A DNA stretch of 57,156 nt from Janibacter melonis (GTDB taxonomy: Bacteria > Actinomycetota > Actinomycetes > Actinomycetales > Dermatophilaceae). Position numbers and translations under genes: made by a program. Location of the stretch: positions 850,735-907,890 of the forward strand of contig NZ_JAJBZM010000003.1 in NCBI RefSeq assembly GCF_020567375.1, written 5' to 3'. Positions 13,062 to 21,047 of this stretch are shown here, one piece after another (within the stretch, counting starts at the first letter, position 1; every line of letters begins with the position of its first letter). A model generated the notes under the pieces. It worked only from the letters and a program-made list of their open reading frames with translations, was not told the DNA's origin and searched no databases.

Positions 13062-14581
13062 GCGCCCCGCCCGAGCCGGGCTGGCAGCGCTTCCACCCCC
13101 TCTCCCCGCTGCTGCGCGGCGGGCTGCTCCTGCTCGCCGTCGTCGGCTACCTCGCCAGCCAGCTCGTCGAGGACCTCCTCGGCGGGATCACCGGCCGGGG
13201 CGAAGGGGGACCCGACGGCGGGTGGGAGGCGTCGGCGGGTGAGCACCCTCTGCTGGCCGTCGCCGCGGTCGCCCTCGTCGTCCTCGGCGTCGTCGCCGTG
13301 GCCGCGGCGTCGTGGTGGTTCACCCGCTACCGGCTCGGCCCGAGCACCATCGAGCTCACCCAGGGCGTCCTCTTCCGCCGTCACCGCCAGGCCCGGTACG
13401 CGCAGATCCAGGCCGTGAGCACGACCCAGCCCCTCCTCGCCCGGCTCGTCGGGCTCGCGGAGGTGCGGGTCGAGTCCGCGGGCGGCGGAGACTCGCACAT
13501 GTCGCTCGCCTACCTCGACCGGCGCTCCGCCGCCGTGCTGCGCGACCAGCTCCTCGGGCTGGCCGAGCGCGCCGGCGCCGACCCGGTCGGCGCGGGGGAC
13601 GACGGGGACGCCCGGGACGAGAGCACGGAGGTCTCGCCCGACGGGCTCGCCCCCTCACCCGCGGCGGGTCCCCCGTCGCCGGCGGGTCCCCCTTCGCCGG
13701 CGGGACCCCCGCCGCCCCCGGTCGTCTCGATGCCCTTCGGCCGGCTTCTCGCCTCGACCGTGCTCACGCTCGACACCCTCGTCATCACCGTGCTCGTCGT
13801 CCTCGGCCTGGGCGTCGGGGCGCTCTTCGGGCAGGTCGCGGTCACCGGTTTCGTCGTGCCGCTCCTGCTCTACGTCGTCGGCAAGGTCCGGCGCCTGCTG
13901 ACCTGGGGCAACCTCACGATGCGGGTGAGCGGTCGCACCCTCGCCTCGCAGCACGGGCTCACCGAGCTCGCGACGTCGACCGTGCCGCTGCACCGCGTGC
14001 AGGCGGTCGAGCTCACCCAGCCGCTGCTGTGGCGTCGCCCCGACTGGTGGTCGGTGGCCGTCAACATCGCCGGGGTCAAGGTCGGCGGCGACACCGTCGT
14101 CGAGGAGGGCGTCATCGTGCCCGCCGCGAGCCGAGCCGAGGCCGAGGGCCTGCTCGGCGTGCTCTCGACGACGATGGACACGACCCCGGCGCGGTCGGTG
14201 ATGCGCGACGGCCTGCCGCCGCAGGCCGTCGGCTGCCCGCCCTCGGCCCGGCTGCTCGACCCGTGGGCCTGGCGGCGGCGGGGCGTCCTGCTCGCCGACG
14301 AGGTCGCCGTCGTGCGCAGCGGGCGGCTCGCCCGCGTCGTCACCGTCGTGCCCTGGGGGCGCATCCAGTCCGTCGAGGTCTCGCAGGGCCCGCTCGCGCG
14401 CCGGCTCGGGCTGGCCGACGTGCGGCTCGTCTCGACCGTCGGGGCGGTCCGCCCGCTCGCCCAGCACCTCGCCGCCCGGGACGCGCAGGAGGTGGCCGAG
14501 GAGATGCGCGCGCGCTCCCGCGCTCGGCGCGCCGGGCCAACTCCCAGCGCCCCTAGCCGACCCTTGCCATCCGGGTCGTGA
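13058..14581 (+). CDS. PH (bPH2/YdbT-like) domain membrane protein, second of pair
   Basis: This 507-residue protein is built from repeated units of two transmembrane helices plus a bPH2 domain. Three PH cores are recognisable: QARYAQIQAVSTTQPLLARL near residue 110, VPLHRVQAVELTQPLLWRR near 315, and VPWGRIQSVEVSQGPLARR near 430. A Pro/Gly/Ser linker (GPPSPAG repeats) near residue 205-220 joins the first and second units and is encoded by an 18-bp tandem repeat. Together with the overlapping upstream gene it forms the YdbS-YdbT-type pair. It is predicted to be in the cell membrane. Function unknown. Confidence 0.75.
   Translation: MSAPPEPGWQRFHPLSPLLRGGLLLLAVVGYLASQLVEDLLGGITGRGEGGPDGGWEASAGEHPLLAVAAVALVVLGVVAVAAASWWFTRYRLGPSTIELTQGVLFRRHRQARYAQIQAVSTTQPLLARLVGLAEVRVESAGGGDSHMSLAYLDRRSAAVLRDQLLGLAERAGADPVGAGDDGDARDESTEVSPDGLAPSPAAGPPSPAGPPSPAGPPPPPVVSMPFGRLLASTVLTLDTLVITVLVVLGLGVGALFGQVAVTGFVVPLLLYVVGKVRRLLTWGNLTMRVSGRTLASQHGLTELATSTVPLHRVQAVELTQPLLWRRPDWWSVAVNIAGVKVGGDTVVEEGVIVPAASRAEAEGLLGVLSTTMDTTPARSVMRDGLPPQAVGCPPSARLLDPWAWRRRGVLLADEVAVVRSGRLARVVTVVPWGRIQSVEVSQGPLARRLGLADVRLVSTVGAVRPLAQHLAARDAQEVAEEMRARSRARRAGPTPSAPSRPLPSGS
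13664..13717 (+). repeat. 18-bp tandem repeat encoding Pro-rich linker
   Basis: Three units of about 18 bp beginning GCGGG(T/A)CCCCC lie inside the second PH-domain gene. They keep frame and encode AGPPSP-like linkers. Copy number could vary without a frameshift. Confidence 0.6.
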
Positions 14582-14632
14582 TTGGGTGGACTTGATGACA
14601 GACATCACGCGAAGCACGAGAGGTGGTACGAG

Positions 14633-15046
14633 GTGAGCGGGGAGAGCGCCACGAGCGCCGTGAGCCGGCTTGGTCTGGAGCACGACCAGGTGATCCAGGA
14701 GTTCGGCTGGGACGAGGACATCGACGAGGGCTTCCGGGCCTCGGTCGTCGAGGTCGTCGGGGGAGAGCTGGAGGACGAGGACTACACGGGTGTGGTCGAC
14801 CACGTCCTCATGTGGTGGCGTGACTCCGACGGCGACCTCACCGACGCGCTCGTCGACACGCTGGGCACCCTCGAGGAGGGCGGCAGCATCGTGCTCGTCA
14901 CCCCCACCTCCGGGCGACCCGACGAGGTCGACGCGACGGAGATCGAGGAGGCCGCGAGCACGGCCGGTCTGCACACCTCGGGCACGACGAAGTGCGGCCC
15001 GGACTGGGTGGCGACCCGGCTCGTGTCGCCCAAGGGCGGGCGATGA
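14633..15046 (+). CDS. DUF3052 family protein
   Basis: This 137-residue acidic protein belongs to the actinobacterial DUF3052 family (Rv2239c-like). Recognisable features are LGLEHDQVIQEFGWDEDID near the N-terminus, DVLM-like WWRDSDGDLTDALVD in the middle and a Rossmann-like GGSIVLVTP. The GTG start at 14633 has GAGAGG 9 bases upstream; a TTG 51 bases earlier gives an unconserved tail. Its stop overlaps the ATG of the AhpE-type peroxiredoxin, and the same pair is adjacent in mycobacteria, suggesting a functional link. No activity is known; the fold vaguely recalls class I methyltransferases without an obvious SAM motif. Confidence 0.8.
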   Translation: MSGESATSAVSRLGLEHDQVIQEFGWDEDIDEGFRASVVEVVGGELEDEDYTGVVDHVLMWWRDSDGDLTDALVDTLGTLEEGGSIVLVTPTSGRPDEVDATEIEEAASTAGLHTSGTTKCGPDWVATRLVSPKGGR

Positions 15047-15552
15047 GGCGGCACCAGCCCGTCCCCGCACCCACGAGGAGCGCCCGCCCGCCGGCGGTCG
15101 GCGACCTCGCCCCGGATCTCGCCCTGCGCGACCAGAACGGCGCGAGCGTGCGCCTGTCGCAGTTCGCCGGCGAGAAGAACGTCCTGCTCGTCTTCTACCC
15201 CTTCGCCTTCTCCGGCATCTGCACGGGTGAGCTGAGCGAGATCCGCGACGACCTCGGCTCCTTCGTCACCTCCACGAGCGAGGTGCTCGCCATCTCGTGC
15301 GACCCGATGTTCAGCCTGCGCGCGTGGGCCGACCAGCAGGGCTACTTCTTCCCGCTGCTCTCCGACTTCTGGCCCCACGGCGAGGTCGCCCGCAGCTACG
15401 GCGTCCTCGACGAGAAGGCCGGCATGGCGGTGCGCGGCACCTTCCTCGTCGGCCGGGACGGCCGCGTCGTGTGGTCCGGCGTCAACGAGCAGGGCCAGCG
15501 TCGCGACTTCGCCCGGGTGCGCGCGGAGGTCGCCGCGCTCGACCGCGTCTGA
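15043..15552 (+). CDS. ahpE: Peroxiredoxin, AhpE type
   Basis: This 169-residue thioredoxin-fold peroxidase reduces hydrogen and organic peroxides. The peroxidatic Cys lies in FYPFAFSGICTGEL near residue 65, which matches the SGIC(Q/T)GEL signature of AhpE, a one-Cys subfamily, instead of the TxxC of typical two-Cys AhpC. The rest reads as a full-length AhpE (AWADQQGYFFPLLSDFWPHG, then FLVGRDGRVVW). The N-terminal about 15 residues precede the usual AhpE start. Its ATG overlaps the DUF3052 stop. The electron donor is probably mycoredoxin or mycothiol, by analogy with mycobacteria. Confidence 0.88.
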   Translation: MRRHQPVPAPTRSARPPAVGDLAPDLALRDQNGASVRLSQFAGEKNVLLVFYPFAFSGICTGELSEIRDDLGSFVTSTSEVLAISCDPMFSLRAWADQQGYFFPLLSDFWPHGEVARSYGVLDEKAGMAVRGTFLVGRDGRVVWSGVNEQGQRRDFARVRAEVAALDRV

Positions 15553-15626
15553 CCTGACGCAGACCCACACGGGCGGCGAAGGGGGAGCACAGCCGGGCCA
15601 CAGGGTCCGCGTCGACCCTCGGTGAG

Positions 15627-17036
15627 GTGAGCGCACCGACCCTGCCCGTCCCGGCACCCCCTCTGCCCGTGCCCGCACCTGCGGCCCGGCGGTCCGGCCC
15701 GCCGCGCTGGTGGCGTGCTGCGACCGCGACGGCGGCCTGGGGGGTCGTCGTCGCCGTGTGCGCCCTCTGGGCGTACGGCGGCGGTCTGCGCGAGCTCGGC
15801 GACCTCGGCGGCGCCCTCGTCTCCCTCGGCCGGCTCACCGGCCTCGTCGCCTCGGCGCTGCTCCTGCTCCAGGTCGTGCTCATGGCGCGGGTGCCCGTCG
15901 TCGAGCGGGCGTGGGGGCAGGACGCGCTCGCCCGGGCGCACCGCGTCGTCGGCTTCTCCTCCTTCGTCCTGCTGTGGGTGCACGTCGTCCTCATCAGCGC
16001 CGGCTACGCCGCGCGCTCCCCGCTGGGTCTGCTCGGCACGCTCGCCGACCTCGTCCTCGACTACCCGGGCATGCTGCTGGCGCTCGCCGGCACCGCGGCC
16101 CTCTGCCTCGTCGTCGTGACCTCCCTCGCCCGCGCCCGGCGCCGGCTGCGCCGGGAGTCGTGGCACCTGCTGCACCTCTACGGCTACCTCGGGGCGGGCC
16201 TGGTCCTGCCGCACCAGCTGTGGACGGGCGCGGACCTCCTCGGGTCCCGGCTCGCGACGGTCGTGTGGTGGGGGCTGTGGGGAGCGACGGCCGGTGCCGT
16301 GCTCCTGTGGCGGGTCGCCGTGCCGCTGCACCGCTCGCTGCGGGCCCCCCTTCGTGTCGTCGACGTCGTCCCGGCCGGCCCGGGCGCCACGACGGTGCGC
16401 GTCGGCGGCCCCGGCGTCGCGGCGCTGCAGGCACGGGGCGGTCAGTTCTTCCAGTGGCGCTTCCTCGGTGCGCCGGGGTGGACCCGCGCGCACCCGTACT
16501 CGTTGTCGGCCGCCCCCGGTCGCGACACCCTCGAGGTCACGGTCGCCCACGTCGGCGACGGGTCGGCCGCGGTCGCGGACCTGCGGCCCGGTGCCCGGGT
16601 GCTCCTCGAGGGCCCCTACGGCCGTCTGCACGACGGCGTCAGGACCCGCCCGCGGGTGCTCCTCATGGGGTCGGGCGTCGGCGTCGCACCGCTGCGCTCG
16701 CTGCTCGGCGACCTCGGCGACGACGTCGAGGACGCCGTCCTCGTGCACCGCGTGCGCACCCCGCACGACGCGCTCGTCGCGCAGAGCGCACGGACCGCGG
16801 AGGCCGTCGGCGCGCGCTACGTGACCCTCGCCGGTCGTCGCGCGCCCGGCAGCTGGCTGCCGCTCGGGGCGACCTCTCTCGACGACGCAGCGGCCATCGC
16901 CCACCTCGTGCCCGACGTCGCGTCGCGCGAGGTCTACCTGTGCGGGGCGCCGGGGTGGACCGACGCCGTCGTCGCGGCGCTGCGCGCCCTCGGCGTGCCC
17001 GACGACGCGGTCCACCGCGAGAGCTTCGAGCTGTAG
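15627..17036 (+). CDS. Ferric-reductase-like transmembrane flavoprotein (NAD(P)H oxidoreductase)
   Basis: This 469-residue protein begins with a Pro/Ala-rich tail and about six transmembrane helices (residues about 28-245). Paired histidines, RAHRVV and LWVHVV near 111-127 and SWHLLHLY and LPHQLW near 180-200, fit haem ligation as in ferric-reductase/NOX-like domains. The C-terminal half is an FNR module: an FAD region with HPYSLSAAPG near 290, then the nucleotide-binding LLMGSGVGVAPLRSLL near 345 and a terminal VYLCGAPGW. It would pass electrons from cytoplasmic NAD(P)H across the membrane. It is first in a cluster with an FMN-binding protein and ApbE, so the flavinylated partner is the likely acceptor. 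The start GTG is weakly supported. Confidence 0.85.
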   Translation: MSAPTLPVPAPPLPVPAPAARRSGPPRWWRAATATAAWGVVVAVCALWAYGGGLRELGDLGGALVSLGRLTGLVASALLLLQVVLMARVPVVERAWGQDALARAHRVVGFSSFVLLWVHVVLISAGYAARSPLGLLGTLADLVLDYPGMLLALAGTAALCLVVVTSLARARRRLRRESWHLLHLYGYLGAGLVLPHQLWTGADLLGSRLATVVWWGLWGATAGAVLLWRVAVPLHRSLRAPLRVVDVVPAGPGATTVRVGGPGVAALQARGGQFFQWRFLGAPGWTRAHPYSLSAAPGRDTLEVTVAHVGDGSAAVADLRPGARVLLEGPYGRLHDGVRTRPRVLLMGSGVGVAPLRSLLGDLGDDVEDAVLVHRVRTPHDALVAQSARTAEAVGARYVTLAGRRAPGSWLPLGATSLDDAAAIAHLVPDVASREVYLCGAPGWTDAVVAALRALGVPDDAVHRESFEL

Positions 17037-17079
17037 AGCCCCGCACGTGCGGCCCGACCACCCACCACGAAGGAGCGAG

Positions 17080-17523
17080 ATGCGACGCATCGTCATCTGG
17101 TCCGCGAGCACGCTCGGCGCGCTGCTCGTCCTGCTGTCCTACTCGACGTCGACCGGCCGGGCGGCCACCCACATCAGCTCGCCGGCGGTGGCCGGGGCCG
17201 CCCCGGCCGCGGGCGCCACGACCGGCTCCGCGGGGTCGAGCGGGGCAGGCACGACGTACACCGGAGACGTCATGAGCACGCAGTGGGGGCCGGTCCAGGT
17301 GCAGATCACCGTCTCCGGCGGGCGGGTCACCTCCGCCGACGCCGTCCAGGTGCCCACCGGCAACCCGCGTGACGAGCAGATCAACGGCTACGCCGTCCCC
17401 GTCTACGAGTCCGAGACCGTCACCGCCCAGAGCGCGGACATCGACGCCGTCTCCGGGGCGACGGTGACCTGGCAGGGGTACACGGGATCCCTGCAGTCGG
17501 CCCTCGACGAGGCCGGGCTGTGA
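17080..17523 (+). CDS. Extracytosolic FMN-binding domain protein
   Basis: This 147-residue protein has an N-terminal signal peptide or membrane anchor (residues about 3-22), a low-complexity Ala/Gly/Ser linker, and one FMN_bind domain (residues about 65-147). The flavinylation motif SGATVT near residue 125 offers the threonine that ApbE modifies with FMN. AAGGAG precedes the ATG at 17080; an upstream ATG-less extension was discarded. It lies 43 bases after the transmembrane flavoprotein and overlaps apbE as GTGA. It is expected to shuttle electrons outside the membrane, to an acceptor not evident here (iron, quinone-linked or another protein). Confidence 0.87.
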   Translation: MRRIVIWSASTLGALLVLLSYSTSTGRAATHISSPAVAGAAPAAGATTGSAGSSGAGTTYTGDVMSTQWGPVQVQITVSGGRVTSADAVQVPTGNPRDEQINGYAVPVYESETVTAQSADIDAVSGATVTWQGYTGSLQSALDEAGL

Positions 17524-18296
17524 CCGCCACGCCGGTGCGGCCGTGGGCCCCGCCGGGACAGGCTCGTCGCTCGTGGGTCGAGGAGGTCATGGGCATGCCC
17601 GTGTCGGTGGCCGTGCGCGGGCCCGTGCACCTGCTCGACGGCGCCGCCCCGCACGTCGAGCAGGTCTACGCCCGGCTGCGCCGCGTCGACCGGGTCTTCT
17701 CGACCTACCGGGACGACTCCGACCTCGTGCGGGTGCGGCGCGGTGAGATCGGCCTCGACGAGGCCCACCCGTGGCTCGCCGAGGTGGCCGACCTCTGCGC
17801 GCGGGCAGAGGACGTCACGGACGGTCTCTTCAGCGCCCGGGCGCCGGCTCCGGGAGGGGGCCGGGTCTTCGATCCGACGGGCCTGGTCAAGGGGTGGGCC
17901 GTCGCCACCGCCTCCGAGCAGCTGCGTCTCGTCCCCGGGGTGCAGCACCTCGTCGACGCCGGTGGCGACGTCGTCGCCGGCACGGGCACCGGCCTCGCCG
18001 GTCCGGTCCCGCCGTGGCGGGTGGGCATCGAGGACCCGGCCGACCGCACCCGGGTGGCCCGGGTCGTCGAGGTGGCCCGCGGCGCGGTGGCGACGTCCGG
18101 TGCGGCGGCCCGGGGGGCCCACGTCTACGACCCGAGGTCGGGGACGGCGATCTCGCCGGCCGGGTCGGCGAGCGTCGTCGGGCCGGACCTGCTGTGGGCG
18201 GACGTGTGGGCGACGGCCGCCTACGTCGACCCCGTCGCCGTCTCCGCCCTGCTGCCGCGTCGCGCACCGGGGTACGAGCTCGTCGTGCTCGGCTGA
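17520..18296 (+). CDS. apbE: FAD:protein FMN transferase
   Basis: This 258-residue ApbE-family protein links FMN covalently to Thr/Ser in FMN_bind domains. Visible landmarks are VFSTYRDDSDLVRV near residue 58, DPTGLVKGWAV near 118 and the conserved LVDAGGDVVAGTG near 142, followed by VATSGAAARGAHVYDPRSG. It lacks an obvious lipoprotein signal and is shorter than the usual about 300-350 residues. The GTG start overlaps the preceding stop by 4 bases, so it is translationally coupled to its presumed substrate. The three-gene arrangement (membrane flavocytochrome-like reductase, FMN_bind, ApbE) matches described flavin-based extracytosolic electron-transfer modules. Confidence 0.9.
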   Translation: MTATPVRPWAPPGQARRSWVEEVMGMPVSVAVRGPVHLLDGAAPHVEQVYARLRRVDRVFSTYRDDSDLVRVRRGEIGLDEAHPWLAEVADLCARAEDVTDGLFSARAPAPGGGRVFDPTGLVKGWAVATASEQLRLVPGVQHLVDAGGDVVAGTGTGLAGPVPPWRVGIEDPADRTRVARVVEVARGAVATSGAAARGAHVYDPRSGTAISPAGSASVVGPDLLWADVWATAAYVDPVAVSALLPRRAPGYELVVLG

Positions 18297-18324
18297 GCGG
18301 TACGCCGCGCGTCGGGCGGCGCGG

Positions 18325-18330
18325 TAGCCT
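18325..18330 (+). promoter_or_regulatory. -10 element of the 2OG oxygenase gene (leaderless)
   Basis: TAGCCT followed by 7 bases and ATG, without a ribosome-binding sequence. Confidence 0.45.
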
Positions 18331-18337
18331 CCCCGCC

Positions 18338-19309
18338 ATGAGCGAGCACATCCTCGAGGTCGACCTGGCAGCCTTCGAGTCCGGGGACGCGCAGCGCGCC
18401 CGGGCGGTCGTCGAGGGGATGATGACCTCGCTGGAGACCGGCTTCGTGTTCGTGCGCCACGACCTGTCCGAGGACCTCGTCGACGAGGCCTACGGGATGC
18501 TCGAGGAGTTCTTCACCCAGGAGCAGGAGAGCAAGGACCGCTTCGTCGCCCCCGGCACGCACGGCCAGACCGGCTACACCGGGCTGCTCGTCGAGACCGC
18601 GGCCAGCGCCGACGTCGCGGACTGGAAGGAGATGCTCAACTGGGGCCGCGACATCCCGGCCGGGCACCCCCTTCGCACCCGCTACCCGCACCGCTACCAC
18701 GACGCCGTCCTCCCCGAGGCCGCCGTGCCGGGCATCACGCGGACCCTCACGACCTTCCACGACGAGGTCGCCGACCTCCAGCGCCGGATCCTGAGGATCA
18801 TCGCGACCGGCATCGGCGCGCACGCCGACTACTTCGAGCGGATGCTCGTCGACGGCCCGACGCTCTCGCGCGCGATCCACTACCCGGCGATGGAGTCCGC
18901 GCCCGAGCAGCCGCACGTGTGGGCGGCCGAGCACGCCGACATCAACCTCATCACCGCGCTGCCCCGTGCCACGGCCTCCGGGCTGCAGGTCAAGCTCAAG
19001 GACACGGGGGAGTGGATCGACGCCGTCGCCCCCGAGGGCGGGGCGATCATCAACACCGGGCTCATGCTCGAGGTCGTGACGAACGGCCTCGTCGAGCCGG
19101 GCATCCACCGCGTCGTCGCGGCGCCGGGCCAGAGCGGCGACCGATACTCGGTCGTGCAGTTCTGCCACCCCACCCCGTGGACCGTGCTCAGCCCGGTCGC
19201 CTCGACGATCACGCCGCAGACGCCCCAGCGCTTCAGCCCGGTCTCGGCGGCCGACGCGCTCGACCTCGTGCTCTACGAGATCAACCTCATCGAGGACGCG
19301 CGCTCCTGA
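18338..19309 (+). CDS. 2-oxoglutarate/Fe(II)-dependent oxygenase, isopenicillin N synthase-like
   Basis: This 323-residue protein has the N-terminal DIOX_N-like region (LETGFVFVRHDLSEDLVDEAY, in two parts) and a C-terminal jelly-roll. The metal triad is intact: EHADINLITALP (His-x-Asp) near residue 205 and GIHRVVA (His) near 260. The 2OG-binding RYSVVQFC (Arg-x-Ser) follows near 270. Family members hydroxylate, desaturate or cyclise small molecules; the substrate cannot be told. It is a lone gene between the flavin cluster and tRNA-Val, with no biosynthetic cluster around it. The probable start is leaderless. Confidence 0.85.
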   Translation: MSEHILEVDLAAFESGDAQRARAVVEGMMTSLETGFVFVRHDLSEDLVDEAYGMLEEFFTQEQESKDRFVAPGTHGQTGYTGLLVETAASADVADWKEMLNWGRDIPAGHPLRTRYPHRYHDAVLPEAAVPGITRTLTTFHDEVADLQRRILRIIATGIGAHADYFERMLVDGPTLSRAIHYPAMESAPEQPHVWAAEHADINLITALPRATASGLQVKLKDTGEWIDAVAPEGGAIINTGLMLEVVTNGLVEPGIHRVVAAPGQSGDRYSVVQFCHPTPWTVLSPVASTITPQTPQRFSPVSAADALDLVLYEINLIEDARS

Positions 19310-19336
19310 GTGCGCGGCGGGGTGCGCCAGCCCTGC

Positions 19337-19342
19337 GAGAAT
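19337..19342 (+). promoter_or_regulatory. Possible -10 element of tRNA-Val
   Basis: TGC-GAGAAT resembles an extended -10 and would start transcription about 25-30 bases before the tRNA. The -35 is not clear. Confidence 0.3.
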
Positions 19343-19375
19343 GACGTCCGTCCCCCGCACCGCGTGGGTGGGCAG

Positions 19376-19448
19376 GGGCCTGTAGCTCAGCTGGCAGAGC
19401 GCCACGTTTACACCGTGGATGTCGTCGGTTCGATCCCGGCCGGGCCCA
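19376..19448 (+). tRNA. tRNA-Val (anticodon UAC)
   Basis: A 73-base cloverleaf can be folded by hand. The acceptor is GGGCCTG/CGGGCCC with one G-T pair, the D stem GCTC/GAGC, the anticodon stem CCACG/CGTGG around loop TTTACAC (anticodon TAC), and the T arm GTCGG-TTCGATC-CCGGC. A is the discriminator base. CCA is not encoded. The nif3 ATG begins two bases after the discriminator base, which is unusually close. Confidence 0.95.
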
Positions 19449-19449
19449 C

Positions 19450-20304
19450 ATGAGCATCACCCTCGGCGACGTCGTCGCCGCTCTCGAGCAGCTGTACCCG
19501 AGCTCGAGGGCCCAGTCCTGGGACCAGGTGGGTCTCGTCACCGGTGACCTCGCGCAGCCCGTGCGCCGCGTCCACGCGGCCGTCGACCCGACCCTCGCCG
19601 TCATCGCCGAGGCCCGCGAGCTCGGCGCCGACCTCCTGCTCACCCACCACCCGCTCCTCCTGCGCGGCATCCACTCCGTCGCGACGACGACGGCGAAGGG
19701 GGAGAGCGTCACCTCGCTCGTCGTCGGCGACGTCGCGCTCTACGTGGCGCACACGAACGCCGACGTCGCCGACCCCGGGGTCAACACCGCGCTCGCGCAG
19801 GCGTGCGGCCTCACGCGATGGGGCCCGCTCTCGGTCGAGGAGGGCCAGCCCCTCGGTCTCGTCGGCGACCTCGACGACGCCGTGGACCTCGCGACCTTCG
19901 CCGGTGACCTCGCGGGGCGCCTGCCCGCAGCCGCCGGGGGCGTCCGGGTCGCCGGGCCGCCCGACGCGGCCGTGCGCCGCGTCGCGCTGCTCGGCGGATC
20001 CGGTGACGGGCTCTTCGACGCGGTCCGGGCGAGCGGGGCCGACGTCTACGTCACCGCCGACCTGCGCCACCACCCCGCCCTCGAGGCGCGCGAGGAGGCG
20101 CGGGGAGGCACGCCCTACCTCGTCGACGCCGGCCACTGGGCGACGGAGTCGCTGTGGCTGGAGCGCGCGACGCGCGACCTGCTGCGGGTGCTGCAGGAGC
20201 ACGGCCACGACACGACTACCGTGGAGACCCACGTCAGCACCCTGCGCACCGACCCGTGGACCTTCACGGTCGGTGCCACCGGCCCCGAAGGAGCCCCCCA
20301 GTGA
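19450..20304 (+). CDS. Nif3-like dinuclear metal centre protein
   Basis: This 284-residue member of the Nif3/YbgI (DUF34) family has SWDQVGLVTGD near residue 25, metal-binding LLLTHHPLLLRG near 62, AHTNADVADPGVN near 100 and the C-terminal HWATESLWLE with a metal-ligand His/Glu. The function in bacteria is not settled; a hydrolase or metal-related role has been proposed. The ATG lies one base (C) beyond the tRNA-Val end, so no ribosome site fits outside the tRNA. Processing at the tRNA 3' end would leave a nearly leaderless mRNA. It overlaps the next gene (GTGA); the order Nif3, zinc ribbon, RNase H fusion matches mycobacteria. Confidence 0.88.
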   Translation: MSITLGDVVAALEQLYPSSRAQSWDQVGLVTGDLAQPVRRVHAAVDPTLAVIAEARELGADLLLTHHPLLLRGIHSVATTTAKGESVTSLVVGDVALYVAHTNADVADPGVNTALAQACGLTRWGPLSVEEGQPLGLVGDLDDAVDLATFAGDLAGRLPAAAGGVRVAGPPDAAVRRVALLGGSGDGLFDAVRASGADVYVTADLRHHPALEAREEARGGTPYLVDAGHWATESLWLERATRDLLRVLQEHGHDTTTVETHVSTLRTDPWTFTVGATGPEGAPQ

Positions 20305-21047
20305 AGGCCGACCCCACCGTGCAGCTGCGGCTGCTCGACCTGCAGCAGCTCGACACGCGCCTCTCGCAGATCGCGCACGCCCGGGCCCGCATCCCCCAGC
20401 AGGCCGAGCTCGAGGCCGCGCACGCCCGTCTGGGGAAGGTCCAGGACGCCGTCATCATGGCGCAGACCCAGGTGAGCGACGTCGAGCGCGAGCTCGCGCG
20501 GGCCGAGGGCGACGTCCAGCTCGTCCGGGACCGGGCGACCCGGGACCGCTCGCGGCTCGAGTCCGGCCAGGGCAGCGCGAAGGACCTCCAGGCCCTCCAG
20601 CACGAGCTCGAGTCCCTCGCCCGCCGCCAGGCCACGCTCGAGGACGTCGAGCTCGAGGTCATGGAGCGCGCCGAGGAGGTCCGCGCACGTCTCGACGACG
20701 CGACCGCCCAGGTGCCCGCCGCGGAGGCCGAGGTCGCCCGGCTCACCGACGAGCTCGCCGCCGCGCGGGCCGACCTCGACGCCCAGGAGCGCGAGGTGAG
20801 CGCACCGCGCGCGTCGATCCTCGCCGAGATCGACGACCCGCTGCTCGCCCTCTACGACCGCGTCCGGGCGCAGAGCGGTGGCCTCGGGGCCGCCGCGCTG
20901 CGGGCTCGACGATGCGGTGGCTGCCAGCTCGAGCTCAACCCCGTCGAGCTCAACCGCATGGCCGCGGCGCCGGAGGACGAGGTGCTGCGCTGCGAGGAGT
21001 GCGGGCGCATCGTCGTGCGCACCGACGAGTCCGGTCTGCCCGCCTGA
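20301..21047 (+). CDS. Coiled-coil protein with C-terminal C4 zinc ribbon
   Basis: This 248-residue protein has a long alpha-helical coiled coil (residues about 15-180, rich in Glu/Arg/Ala/Leu heptads). It ends with a zinc ribbon containing two Cys pairs, RRCGGCQLEL and LRCEECGRI (DUF164/zf-RING_7-like, related to Rv2229c). Such proteins may bind nucleic acid, but the role is unknown. The GTG start overlaps the nif3 stop, with AAGGAG just upstream. Its own stop overlaps the next ATG by one base. The conserved gene trio with Nif3 and the RNase H fusion hints at shared function. Confidence 0.85.
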   Translation: MKADPTVQLRLLDLQQLDTRLSQIAHARARIPQQAELEAAHARLGKVQDAVIMAQTQVSDVERELARAEGDVQLVRDRATRDRSRLESGQGSAKDLQALQHELESLARRQATLEDVELEVMERAEEVRARLDDATAQVPAAEAEVARLTDELAAARADLDAQEREVSAPRASILAEIDDPLLALYDRVRAQSGGLGAAALRARRCGGCQLELNPVELNRMAAAPEDEVLRCEECGRIVVRTDESGLPA

